From an uncultured Selenomonadaceae bacterium (GTDB taxonomy: Bacteria; Bacillota; Negativicutes; Selenomonadales; Selenomonadaceae), in assembly GCA_905234045.1 (NCBI GenBank), contig CAJOGS010000011.1, forward strand, positions 1 to 33,190: a stretch of 33,190 bases of DNA, in the 5' to 3' direction. Positions within the stretch are counted from its first letter, which is position 1; the number at the start of each line of letters is the position of its first letter. Made by a program: the position numbers and the translations under genes. Under the pieces are notes generated by a model that was not told where the DNA came from, did no database searches, and worked only from the letters and a program-made list of their open reading frames with translations. Below are positions 25,201-33,130 of this stretch, piece after piece.

Positions 25201-25261
25201 ATAGTGGGGTAGCGGTCTAGTAATTGCTACCACACTATCCCACTACCCCACTATTACACTA
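25201..25261 (-). repeat. Octamer hairpin between fliF stop and fliG
   Basis: On the minus strand the fliF stop TAG starts tagtgtaa, tagtgggg, tagtggga, tagtgtgg, then returns as actagacc, gctacccc, actataa. TAGTGGGGTAG and CTACCCCACTA form an 11-bp perfect stem. The fliG leader follows after a short AT-rich stretch. Confidence 0.85.
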
Positions 25262-26881
25262 TTCATCTTCTGAAAGCCATTGTTTGATAAGCATAGCCAT
25301 ATCAGCAGGTTTTTCATCAATGAGTTTTAGAATTGCTTTTTTCTCGTCACGTTGCTGACGTTCTTCGTCCGTAAGGCTGTCTTCAGGAAGTTTATCCGCT
25401 TCAATAGCCATAGCGCGTTCTTCTTCTTCAATGCGGCGTTGTTCTTCCTCTTCGGCGCGGCGGCGTTCTTCTTCAATTCGCCGTGCCTCTTCTTGTGCCT
25501 CACGTTCTTGCTGTTTTTTGCGACGATTCATAAAGACACCGCCCGCAATCAGCGCAAGAAGCAAAATTAATGCTCCAATTTCCATATAAAGAATCCTATC
25601 CTTGCGTTCTTGTTCAGCCGCTTCTTCAGCCGCCTGTTTATCGCGTTTTTCGGTATTAAACGGCAAAGGCTCAACTGAAATTGTATCGCCGCGCTCTTCA
25701 TTAATACCGGCGGCGGAACTTACAACTCTAAGCAAACTTTCTTGTTGCAACGCGGTAACAGTGTCATTAACCAAAACTGCAACAGTTAAGCGGCGAATTG
25801 AACCGGGCGACGATATAACTTTTTGATTTTCTTCGTTGACTTCGTAATTTTTGGTAGATTCTTTGCGCTCATACGCGGCATTTGAATTTCTGTCTTCAGC
25901 CACGTAACCGGGAATATTTCCTTGAACGCCTGCAGGACCGCCGGGCGTGTTTGATTCGCCGTTGTAAGATTCGCTGATGTCTTGTTGACTGCGAATAATA
26001 CCCGATTCATCAACAACCGGCGTGAATGTCTGCTTATCAACCGAACGTGCGTCGAAATCCAATTCGACACTGACACGAACAAAAGCATTTCCTTCGCCCA
26101 ATGAATTATCTAAAAGTGTCTGAATATTATCTTGAATGTGATCACGAACTTTGCGCGTCATTTCAATTTGCGTCAAAGTTTGAAGGTTCATTCTTTGTCC
26201 CTTCATAAATTCTTCGTCGTTTTCTTCATTCAAGATATTTCCTGCCTCGTCAACGATTGTGACATTTTCCGGCGTCAATCCTTGAATACTATGACTTACT
26301 AAATTAACAATTCCTTTTACTTCAGCCGCTGTGAGTTGTTCATTCGGCTTAAGCATAAGCATAATTGACGCGGTTGCAGGTTTTTCATTTTTCTTGTAAA
26401 GGCTGTCTTCAGGCAAAACGATATGAACGCGGGCTTTTTGTACAATTTCAATTTGTTCAATAGTGCGCGTCAATTCGCCTTGAAGTGCTTGCAGATAATT
26501 AACTTTGTTTTGAAACTCTGTAACGCCCAATTTGCTGTCGTCAAAAAGTTCAAAACCTTTGTTGCCGCGCGGCAGACCGGCTGTTGCCAATTCTAATCTT
26601 ACATCGTGAACTTGAGTAGCCGGAACATAAACAGTTGAGCCGCGTTTTGTTTCTGTAATTTGATATTGTACGCCGGATTCTTTCAAGTTGTTTACAACGT
26701 CGCCGGCGTCTTTTGCTTCTAAATTGGTGTACAACGGCACAAAATCAGGCTTACTGCCGTACCAAAAACTAATACCAAAAATTGATATGAGAATTGCCGC
26801 AATAACGCCGATAAAAATATACCGTTGCCGTTGAGTATATCCGTTCCACAGTTCTTGGAATCGCTCTCTCCAAGCCGCCAA
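25259..26881 (-). CDS. fliF: Flagellar MS-ring protein FliF
   Basis: The 540-residue membrane ring protein has a membrane helix at about 24-42, ring-building motifs (VPLYTNLEAKDAGDVVNNLK, ARVHIVLPEDSLY, VTIVDEAGNIL) and a second helix at about 432-450. A very long Glu/Arg-rich tail follows, then the FliG-binding end (PADMAMLIKQWLSEDE). The start is TTG, 12 bases after GGAGGG; no ATG is available. Its TAG stop belongs to an octamer repeat. It sits between fliE and fliG in the usual order. Confidence 0.95.
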   Translation of the reverse strand: MAAWRERFQELWNGYTQRQRYIFIGVIAAILISIFGISFWYGSKPDFVPLYTNLEAKDAGDVVNNLKESGVQYQITETKRGSTVYVPATQVHDVRLELATAGLPRGNKGFELFDDSKLGVTEFQNKVNYLQALQGELTRTIEQIEIVQKARVHIVLPEDSLYKKNEKPATASIMLMLKPNEQLTAAEVKGIVNLVSHSIQGLTPENVTIVDEAGNILNEENDEEFMKGQRMNLQTLTQIEMTRKVRDHIQDNIQTLLDNSLGEGNAFVRVSVELDFDARSVDKQTFTPVVDESGIIRSQQDISESYNGESNTPGGPAGVQGNIPGYVAEDRNSNAAYERKESTKNYEVNEENQKVISSPGSIRRLTVAVLVNDTVTALQQESLLRVVSSAAGINEERGDTISVEPLPFNTEKRDKQAAEEAAEQERKDRILYMEIGALILLLALIAGGVFMNRRKKQQEREAQEEARRIEEERRRAEEEEQRRIEEEERAMAIEADKLPEDSLTDEERQQRDEKKAILKLIDEKPADMAMLIKQWLSEDE

Positions 26882-26932
26882 TTTTTAATCAGTCCCTCCA
26901 AACCGTCCTTGTAAATTTTTTCTATCCTAGAA

Positions 26933-27238
26933 TCAGACTTGCATACGCATAATTTCTTGATATGCAGAGACAGCGCGATTCCTTAACTGAAGTGTCAGTT
27001 GAATTGCAATATCCGCTTTTTGCGACGCCACAACAACTTGCGAAATATCTTCAACACGCCCTGCGGCAAGTGCCATATTCAATCTATCAGATTCAAGTTG
27101 AAGTTCATTAGTTTTTTTAAGAGCATCTTTCAGCATTTCGCCAAAACTTTGCGCGGGTTCTTCCACTGTAGTTTGTTCCTCAAAATGACTACGTGCACTC
27201 ATTTTGACGGGCGTCATTTCTAATGGCGCAATTTCCAT
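26933..27238 (-). CDS. fliE: Flagellar hook-basal body protein FliE
   Basis: The 101-residue protein joins the MS ring to the rod. It ends QLTLQLRNRAVSAYQEIMRM, the family's typical C-terminus, and has SFGEMLKDALKKTNELQ. The ATG follows gaaggaagtg. It lies between flgC and fliF, and the 232-base gap to flgC is unusually long for this cluster. Confidence 0.93.
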   Translation of the reverse strand: MEIAPLEMTPVKMSARSHFEEQTTVEEPAQSFGEMLKDALKKTNELQLESDRLNMALAAGRVEDISQVVVASQKADIAIQLTLQLRNRAVSAYQEIMRMQV

Positions 27239-27428
27239 TTTGTCACTTCCTTCAAAAACATCGTCCTTAACTTTTACACGGAAACAGATTTTAGAAAATA
27301 ACTAAATTCCTGATCACCAAATATTAATCCTTAATTTGCGCCATAGCGTTTTTTTTATCGCCAATCGCAATTTTTATTATCGAAAATTTCGACATAAAAT
27401 AAAAAATTTCATTCGTAAACCAAATAAT

Positions 27429-27434
27429 ATTATA
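27429..27434 (-). promoter_or_regulatory. Possible extended -10 promoter before fliE
   Basis: On the minus strand TGTTATAAT lies in the AT-rich flgC-fliE gap, an extended -10 box without a clear -35. It could start a separate fliE-fliF-fliG transcript. The rest of 27239-27470 shows no gene. Confidence 0.25.
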
Positions 27435-27470
27435 ACATTTGACAAAATAATTTCTACCGAAAAATAAAAA

Positions 27471-27920
27471 TTATTTTCCAATTTCCAGAGTTTTTAAAGC
27501 CATAGCCTTAGCCGCATTAATGACGGTAGAATTTGCTTCATAGGCGCGGTGTGCGGTTATCATATCGACCATTTCGGTAACCATATTTACATTTGGTTTT
27601 TCGACGTAACCGTCGGCATTTGCGTCGGGATGTCCGGGATCATAAACGAGCGGACCTTGTGAAGTATCCTCGACAATAGAAACTGCGCGCACACCTTCGC
27701 CGATTTTTTTCTTGGTACCCATTGCATTTCTTAAAGATTTTTCAAAACTTTCGGATTGACGTTCACGCGGCGTAAAAACAACATAGCGGCGATGATACGC
27801 CCCGCCGTTTTCAGTGCGCGTTGTATTTGCATTTGCAATATTGTTTGAAATGACGTCCATTCTTAGCCGCTCGGCAGTCAAGCCGCTTGCTGAGGTGTCA
27901 ATTCCCAAAAACATTCCCAT
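27471..27920 (-). CDS. flgC: Flagellar basal-body rod protein FlgC
   Basis: The 149-residue rod protein has the N-terminal ANNIANANTTRTENGGAYHR motif region and a C-terminus VTEMVDMITAHRAYEANSTV typical of FlgC. The ATG follows cgaaggagcg, preceded by ctacaa, the repeat-linked leader also used by sdhB. It is second in the cluster. Confidence 0.95.
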   Translation of the reverse strand: MGMFLGIDTSASGLTAERLRMDVISNNIANANTTRTENGGAYHRRYVVFTPRERQSESFEKSLRNAMGTKKKIGEGVRAVSIVEDTSQGPLVYDPGHPDANADGYVEKPNVNMVTEMVDMITAHRAYEANSTVINAAKAMALKTLEIGK

Positions 27921-27939
27921 TTTTTTCGCTCCTTCGTTG

Positions 27940-28034
27940 TAGTCGGGTAGTATTGTAGTTGTGTAGTGGTGTAGTAAAAACTACCAAACTATCTCACTAT
28001 CACACTACCCAACTACCCAACTACCCAACTACTA
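27940..28034 (-). repeat. Octamer hairpin between flgB stop and flgC
   Basis: On the minus strand the flgB stop TAG opens seven units (tagtagtt, gggtagtt repeated, gggtagtg, tgatagtg, agatagtt). A ttt turn follows, then five complementary units (actacacc, actacaca, actacaat, actacccg, actacaac), then gaaggagcg, the flgC ribosome site. It is the longest array in the window. Confidence 0.88.
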
Positions 28035-28460
28035 ACTTTGTCCGCTGGTAATGGCGTTACGCATTTTTGTAACGTAGCCGCCAAGTTGAGTAGCAGCCGC
28101 GTTGTAATAAATCTGATTTTTTGCAAGCGTCGCCATTTCCATATCAACATCAACGTTATTATTATCAACGCGCATTATTGTAGTTTTATCGTCAACAACC
28201 GAAGGCACGGCATGAATATTGAGCGGTTTAAATGGCAAATGTTTGCGGTGTGTCTGTACCATTTTTAATTTACCTTCAGAATTGTTTTCGCCGTAAATTT
28301 CCCTTGCCAATACGTCTTCAAATTCCAGATTTTTTTTGCGATAGTTGGGCGTGTTGACATTTGCAATATTATTTGCAATGACTTCTTGACGCATACTTGC
28401 AGCAGTCATTGCGCGTGGCAGATAATTAAAATTTGTAGAGTTCATAATTTGATTGAGCAT
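28032..28460 (-). CDS. flgB: Flagellar basal-body rod protein FlgB
   Basis: The 142-residue rod protein has the family's ANNIANVNTPNYRKKNLEFED region (shown here in part) and DVDMEMATLAKNQIYYNAA near its end. The ATG follows gaaaggtcggtga. It is the first flagellar gene in the window. The TAG stop is the first unit of an octamer hairpin. Confidence 0.95.
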   Translation of the reverse strand: MLNQIMNSTNFNYLPRAMTAASMRQEVIANNIANVNTPNYRKKNLEFEDVLAREIYGENNSEGKLKMVQTHRKHLPFKPLNIHAVPSVVDDKTTIMRVDNNNVDVDMEMATLAKNQIYYNAAATQLGGYVTKMRNAITSGQS

Positions 28461-28536
28461 ATAAAATCACCGACCTTTCAGTTTGAAAATATCTAAAAAA
28501 ATTTTCTACGCAATGCCAAAAAATCCTTCATTTAAG

Positions 28537-28681
28537 TTATTTATCTGCAAAGAAATTTATCGAACGCGGGACATTTTTAATTTTAAGCGGCAGAGTATCG
28601 CCAATTTCGTCCTCAAGGTCGCTGATTAAATTTTCTGCCGATGATATTTCAAAATTCGCCGCTTGAATGTAAAAAATATTT
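28537..28681 (-). pseudogene. Duplicated 3' fragment of the lipid kinase gene
   Basis: About 145 bp repeat the 3' end of the gene at 29186 with few changes. The reading frame is still open and gives FYIQAANFEISSAENLISDL followed by EDEIGDTLPLKIKNVPR and SINFFADK, then TAA. The parent has K for N and DG for ED. It has no start, and its left limit abuts sequence leading into a MITE-like end at 28703. The copy lies about 650 bp from its parent, in the same orientation. Confidence 0.88.
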
Positions 28682-28702
28682 TTCAAATCGAAAAATTTTA
28701 TT

Positions 28703-29145
28703 AGGTGCTGTTGAATAATACAAGTTTTTTTATTTTATTAAATGTACTTTCTTTTTTCCGAAGCAAAAGTAGTTTGATAGTGTGATAGTGCGGTAGTAAA
28801 AACTATCAAACTACAACACTATCGAACTACCACACTAAAAACCGCCCGTACTTTGCGGATTTTTTTATTATTCAACCCGCAATAGTGATTAGCGAAAAAA
28901 ATTTTGCAGACTAAGCACGAAGTACTAAGATGCCGCACAGGACGTGCGGAGCAAATGCTCGTACTCCTCGCATTTGCAGGCAGGTGCGTTTTTTTCGAGG
29001 ACGAAAAAACAGCACCGCAAAAAGCGTCTTTCTTGCAAAGGCGACGAATAGGAGCGTTTGCTCTTTGACAAGACAAAGAAAAAGTACTTTAAATAAAAAT
29101 AAATTCTAAAAAATGTATATTATTTTAAAATAACCAACAACACAT
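28703..29145. mobile_element. MITE-like elements containing an octamer hairpin
   Basis: From 28703, ttaggtgctgttgaataata and the module aatgtactttcttttttccg lead into an octamer hairpin (28769-28836), then a gtactttgcggat stretch and a right end attattcaacccgc (to about 28884). A second unit, about 28895-29145, has ctaagatgccgcacaggacg and the long hairpin ggtgcgtttttttcgaggac paired with cagcaccgc, also seen at about 14950. No gene is convincing in 28461-29185 apart from the kinase fragment. Confidence 0.6.
28769..28836. repeat. Octamer hairpin nested in a MITE-like element
   Basis: Units tagtttga, tagtgtga and tagtgcgg, a tagtaaaaacta turn, then atcaaact, acaacact, atcgaact, accacact. It is not next to a stop codon, unlike most other copies. 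Confidence 0.8.
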
Positions 29146-29185
29146 AATTTTCCGTAGTCACAAAAAAAGCATTACACTATAAAAA

Positions 29186-30067
29186 TTATTTATCTGCAAA
29201 GAAATTTATTGAACGCGGAACATTTTTAATTTTAAGCGGCAGAGTGTCGCCAATTTCTCCGTCAAGGTCGCTGATTAATTTTTCTGCCGATGATATTTCA
29301 AAATTCGCCGCTTGAATGTAAAAAATATTTTCGTCGTCAATGAAGTTGCCGGATAAAATTTTTTGAGCAAGCCCAATCAAATTGAGCGGACTGAATTTTT
29401 TCAAGGCTATTAAATCTAATTTGCCGTCGTCAATTTGGGCGAACGGCGCAACTTTTTTCATACCCGCAACCGCCGAACTGTTCAATACCAAAAAGAAAAA
29501 AGCGTCAAATTCAAAATTTTCACCGTCAGCAGAAATTTTCAGCGGTACGGATTTAAAATTTGGAATTTCGCCAATTCCATGAATGTAATATGCAATTTTG
29601 CCGAGAGAATTTTTTTGGCGGGCGTCCACTTCGTGGGCAATGGAAGTTAAAGCCCCCGCGCTTGCCACATTTATAAAATATTCTTTGCCGTTTACAATTC
29701 CCAAATCTACAGGGCGGATTTTATTTTCGGCAACGGCGGCAATGGTTTTTTCTGTATCAAGTTCAAATTGCGTTGCAAAATCGTTTGAAGTGCCGCTGCC
29801 AATTACGCCGACAGGTAAATTTATTTCAGCTTTCATCAGATAATTTATAACCGTGTGCAAAGTTCCGTCGCCGCCCGCCGCTATGACGCCTTCGGCATTT
29901 GAATTTTTCACACATTCAATAAAATCTTCAAAAAAATTTCCCGCCTGTGTTCGATAAATTGTCAGTAAAATATTTTTACGCTGAAACTTTTCTATAATTT
30001 CGTCGAGATTTTTTTTGAACGCCGCACTTCCCGAAACGGGATTATATATCAGTAAAATTCTTTTCAA
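29186..30067 (-). CDS. Diacylglycerol/lipid kinase family protein (YegS/DgkB-like)
   Basis: The 293-residue soluble kinase phosphorylates a lipid such as diacylglycerol. It has the ATP motif GGDGT (65-69), GSGTSNDFA (90-98) and a C-terminal beta domain ending INFFADK. Length fits the family. The start is a TTG about eight bases after gagg; no ATG is near. Its upstream region overlaps the candidate promoter of the divergent diguanylate cyclase gene. A copy of its last ~48 codons lies at 28537. Confidence 0.9.
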   Translation of the reverse strand: MKRILLIYNPVSGSAAFKKNLDEIIEKFQRKNILLTIYRTQAGNFFEDFIECVKNSNAEGVIAAGGDGTLHTVINYLMKAEINLPVGVIGSGTSNDFATQFELDTEKTIAAVAENKIRPVDLGIVNGKEYFINVASAGALTSIAHEVDARQKNSLGKIAYYIHGIGEIPNFKSVPLKISADGENFEFDAFFFLVLNSSAVAGMKKVAPFAQIDDGKLDLIALKKFSPLNLIGLAQKILSGNFIDDENIFYIQAANFEISSAEKLISDLDGEIGDTLPLKIKNVPRSINFFADK

Positions 30068-30071
30068 TGCG

Positions 30072-30101
30072 TTTACCTCACTATAATTTCTTGTTATAAT
30101 A
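30072..30101 (+). promoter_or_regulatory. Candidate promoter of the diguanylate cyclase gene
   Basis: TTTACC (30072-30077), an 18-base spacer and TATAAT (30096-30101), about 36 bases before the ATG. It overlaps the ribosome site region of the divergent kinase gene. Confidence 0.4.
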
Positions 30102-30137
30102 AGTCAAATTCTTATCGAACGCAAGGGGCGAATTGAT

Positions 30138-31628
30138 ATGCTACCTGAAATATACGAACTTGCAACCGAATTAAATCATATGGCAGTTTTTGAATGGGAT
30201 ATTGTGAACGACAAATTATTTTTCGATAATCGAATTAAATTGATTGTACCGAACGAATTGCCGACTGAAAATGTAAAAAAACATTTATTAAAGGCGCGCT
30301 TAGTTCACCCTGAAAATAGAATCGAATTTCAAAATCACATTAAAGAAATTTTGCAGACGAAAATGCAACGCAAGAATCCTTTTCAAGATGACGAATTGGA
30401 ATTTAGAATTTACACGCGCAACCGATATTATATTTGGGTAAAATTGCAATATCGAATTAAATTTGTTGACGGCGCGGCGCAAAAAGTTTCAGGTTTCCTG
30501 CAAAATATTGACAGCGTACGGCAGAAAGAAGCGCAACTTAAAGAAACTATTGAACGCGATGCAATGACGGGGCTTTACAGCAAAACTCACGCGACTTACC
30601 TCGTCAATCAAATCATCAGCGACAAAAATAAAATGCACGCGCTTTTAGTTTTGGATTTGGACAATTTTAAATCCGTCAATGACAAACTCGGTCACTTAAT
30701 CGGCGACGCCGTTATTATGGATATGGCGATGAATTTAAAAACCACTTTCCGCAAGTGCGATATTTTGGGTCATATCGGCGGCGATGAATTTATGGTTATG
30801 ATGAAAGATATTGAATCGCCGGAAATTGTTTTGAAAAAATGTTCGCAACTTCGTGACATTCTGCGAAAAATTTACACGCACGAAGGCGAAGAAGTTTCAG
30901 TTTCTGCAAGCATTGGAATTGCGCTGTCTCCTGAACACGGAGCGAATTACAATCTTTTATTCTCTCGCGCAGATGCCGCACTTGCCGAAAGTAAACGAAA
31001 CGGCAAGGACACTGAAACTATTTACAATGAAAATATTGAAGACGCCGAAAAAAAAGCCGCCGACAATGCCGAATTGCCTTCTCAAAATTTCCGCAAAATG
31101 TTATCAAGTCCAATGGAATATATTTTTCAAATGGTTTTCAATTCAAATGATACGTCTTTGGCAGTACAACTTTTACTGCAGATTTTTGCAAAATATTTCA
31201 AAGTTAATCGCGCCTACGTTTTTTGGCATATGGATGGTCCTCACTGGCCAAAAATTTTATTTGATTATGTGCATGGCGATTTCAAAAAAGCCGAAATTGC
31301 ACACGATCCGCCGCTTAGACTTCATATCAGAAAACGTTACCGCAATACCAAACGCGGCAGATTCAGCGAATGTGCCGACACTTCAAAACTTATTGAACGG
31401 GCGCGCCGAGACTTTGAACGCCGCAATATTCATTCTTACATTGAATGTGCCGTAATGGACGGCGAAAATTTTATCGGTTGCGTAGGATTCGACGATTGCA
31501 AAAAAGCCCGCACATGGACGAAGGAAGAACACGAAATTTTATTTTCATTTTCTGAAATAATGCGGCGTTTTTTATTTGGGCAAATTTATTTTGAAATGAA
31601 AAAGCACAACGGGCGTTGGAGCTTGTAA
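30138..31628 (+). CDS. Diguanylate cyclase with N-terminal PAS-like and C-terminal GAF-like regions
   Basis: The 496-residue soluble protein makes cyclic di-GMP. Residues 10-125 look PAS-like (VFEWDIVNDKLFFDNR, YYIWVKLQYRIKFVDGAAQK). The GGDEF domain covers about 138-300 with an intact active site GGDEF (214-218), VLDLDNFKSVND upstream, and an inhibitory site RKCD (205-208) five residues before the active site. The C-terminal 180 residues resemble a GAF sensor (SYIECAVMDGENFIGCVGFD). No EAL domain is present. The ATG follows gcaagggg. It overlaps or nearly touches the PTS gene downstream. Confidence 0.92.
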   Translation: MLPEIYELATELNHMAVFEWDIVNDKLFFDNRIKLIVPNELPTENVKKHLLKARLVHPENRIEFQNHIKEILQTKMQRKNPFQDDELEFRIYTRNRYYIWVKLQYRIKFVDGAAQKVSGFLQNIDSVRQKEAQLKETIERDAMTGLYSKTHATYLVNQIISDKNKMHALLVLDLDNFKSVNDKLGHLIGDAVIMDMAMNLKTTFRKCDILGHIGGDEFMVMMKDIESPEIVLKKCSQLRDILRKIYTHEGEEVSVSASIGIALSPEHGANYNLLFSRADAALAESKRNGKDTETIYNENIEDAEKKAADNAELPSQNFRKMLSSPMEYIFQMVFNSNDTSLAVQLLLQIFAKYFKVNRAYVFWHMDGPHWPKILFDYVHGDFKKAEIAHDPPLRLHIRKRYRNTKRGRFSECADTSKLIERARRDFERRNIHSYIECAVMDGENFIGCVGFDDCKKARTWTKEEHEILFSFSEIMRRFLFGQIYFEMKKHNGRWSL

Positions 31629-31642
31629 AGGTAGTGTTGGAA

Positions 31643-32962
31643 ATGACGGACAAACAAGAAATTTTCGACAGATTTATAGAATTGGTCGGCAAATTTGGGC
31701 AAATTCGTTCAGTGCAATCCGTGCGCGAAAGTATGGCTTTAACTATGCCGTTTACTATTGGCGGCTCAATCTTTTTGCTTATTGCAAATGTGCCGATAAG
31801 CGGTTATTCTGAATTTATGGCGGGAATTTTCGGCGCAGGTTGGACAGATTCATTAAACGCGGTTGCAAGCGGAACTTTTGGCGCGTTGGCTTTAATTATC
31901 GTTGTCGGAATTACTTACAATTACGTTTACATTGACGGCGGCGACGCAAGTATAGCCTCAATGATAGCGTTGGCGACTTTTTTAATTTTACTGCCGCCGG
32001 AAATTGTAACTGAAAGCGGCGAAAGTATAGGCGGCGTTATTCCGCGAAATTGGATTGGTTCTAATAGTATTCTTACGGCTATATTGGTTTCGTTTTTCGT
32101 GTCTTCTATTTGCGTTTACTGTCGAAAAAAAAATTGGGGCATAAAATTGCCGGACTCCGTGCCGATGGAAGTTGTGCGTTCCTTTGAGGCGTTTACGCCG
32201 TGCATAATTTGTTTTACATCAGCGGCGATTGTCTACGGCATTTGCCACCATTTATTTGAAACAAGTTTGCCGGAATTATTTTTCACGGTAATTCAATCGC
32301 CGTTACAAGGGCTGTCAGATACGCTGATTGGCGGAATAATAATCACGGCTTTACAGAGTATTTTATTTTGGGCGGGTATTCATGGTCCAAACGTAGTAAA
32401 CGGCGTAGTTGCTCCGTTAGTTTTGGCGAACACGTGGGAAAATCAGCAACTTTTGGAAGCAGGACAGCAATTAATGGGAAATCCTGCGGCGCATATTTTT
32501 ACAATGCAATTAAACGAAGTTTTCACAAAAAGCGGCGGTTGCGGCTTTACAATGGGTTTTTTAATTGCCTGTTACATTGCGGCGAAATCCGAGCAAATGA
32601 AAACCGTTTCAAAAATTGCGCTTGTACCGGGAATTTTTAATATTAACGAGCCAATAATTTTTGGTCTGCCGATAGTCTTCAATCCTTATATGATTGTACC
32701 GTTCATTCTTGCTCCGACTTTTGCAATGATAATAACTTATTTGTCGATAGACTTGGGATTTATGCCGCCGTTCAGCGGTACGCAAGTTCCATGGACGACG
32801 CCGACAATTATTTCGGGATTTTTATTGAACGGTTGGCAGGGCGCAATAATTCAGATTATAAATTTAATCGTGGCAACGCTTGTATATTTACCCTTCGTGA
32901 AATTGTACGATAAAGTTTTACTTGAAGAGGAAGACGCTCAAAAAGGTCTTGCAGATGAATGA
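31643..32962 (+). CDS. PTS cellobiose/lactose-type EIIC permease
   Basis: This is the membrane sugar channel of a phosphotransferase system, about 440 residues and ten hydrophobic segments. It has GIHGPNVVNGVVAP and the substrate-site motif NINEPIIFGLPIVFNP characteristic of the cellobiose/diacetylchitobiose (CelB/ChbC) group. EIIA and EIIB genes are not nearby. The start is uncertain: I prefer the ATG at 31643 (aaagg upstream). In-frame TTG/GTG codons at 31616, 31634 and 31637 are possible, the first overlapping the cyclase gene. Its TGA stop is followed directly by the TAG of an octamer repeat. The placement after a GGDEF gene is notable, but a link is speculative. Confidence 0.9.
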   Translation: MTDKQEIFDRFIELVGKFGQIRSVQSVRESMALTMPFTIGGSIFLLIANVPISGYSEFMAGIFGAGWTDSLNAVASGTFGALALIIVVGITYNYVYIDGGDASIASMIALATFLILLPPEIVTESGESIGGVIPRNWIGSNSILTAILVSFFVSSICVYCRKKNWGIKLPDSVPMEVVRSFEAFTPCIICFTSAAIVYGICHHLFETSLPELFFTVIQSPLQGLSDTLIGGIIITALQSILFWAGIHGPNVVNGVVAPLVLANTWENQQLLEAGQQLMGNPAAHIFTMQLNEVFTKSGGCGFTMGFLIACYIAAKSEQMKTVSKIALVPGIFNINEPIIFGLPIVFNPYMIVPFILAPTFAMIITYLSIDLGFMPPFSGTQVPWTTPTIISGFLLNGWQGAIIQIINLIVATLVYLPFVKLYDKVLLEEEDAQKGLADE

Positions 32963-33000
32963 TAGTGCGGTAGTAAAAACTATCACACTACCCACTACAC
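32963..33000 (+). repeat. Octamer hairpin after the PTS gene
   Basis: tagtgcggtagt, an aaaa turn, then actatcacacta and cccactacac. It begins at the base after the TGA stop and may act as a transcript end. Confidence 0.75.
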
Positions 33001-33063
33001 CGTGACCGCCGTTTCTTATAAATGCAAGTGTTACACTAATTTTTTTGACTTTAACAACAAGCC

Positions 33064-33094
33064 CTAGGGCGTTTTGAAAAATTGATTGAAATTG
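33064..33094. repeat. MITE-type end remnant beside the insertion sequence
   Basis: ctagggcgttttgaaaaatt is a left-end-like sequence, immediately before a second end (ctaggtgctgttgg) at 33095. Confidence 0.5.
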
Positions 33095-33130
33095 CTAGGT
33101 GCTGTTGGTAAAATCAGTAGAAATAGAAAA

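Noticed and set aside
25153-25233. Longer N-terminus for FliG
   Set aside because: These 27 codons translate part of the octamer repeat and the ribosome site; the ATG at 25152 has a strong ribosome site and gives normal FliG length.
27940-28034. Possible CRISPR array
   Set aside because: Units are only 8 bases with no unique spacers, and a complementary run follows; there are no cas genes.
28819-29076. Minus-strand open frame of 85 codons
   Set aside because: It runs through hairpin modules of the MITE-like elements shared with other intergenic regions and has no ribosome site or recognisable protein.
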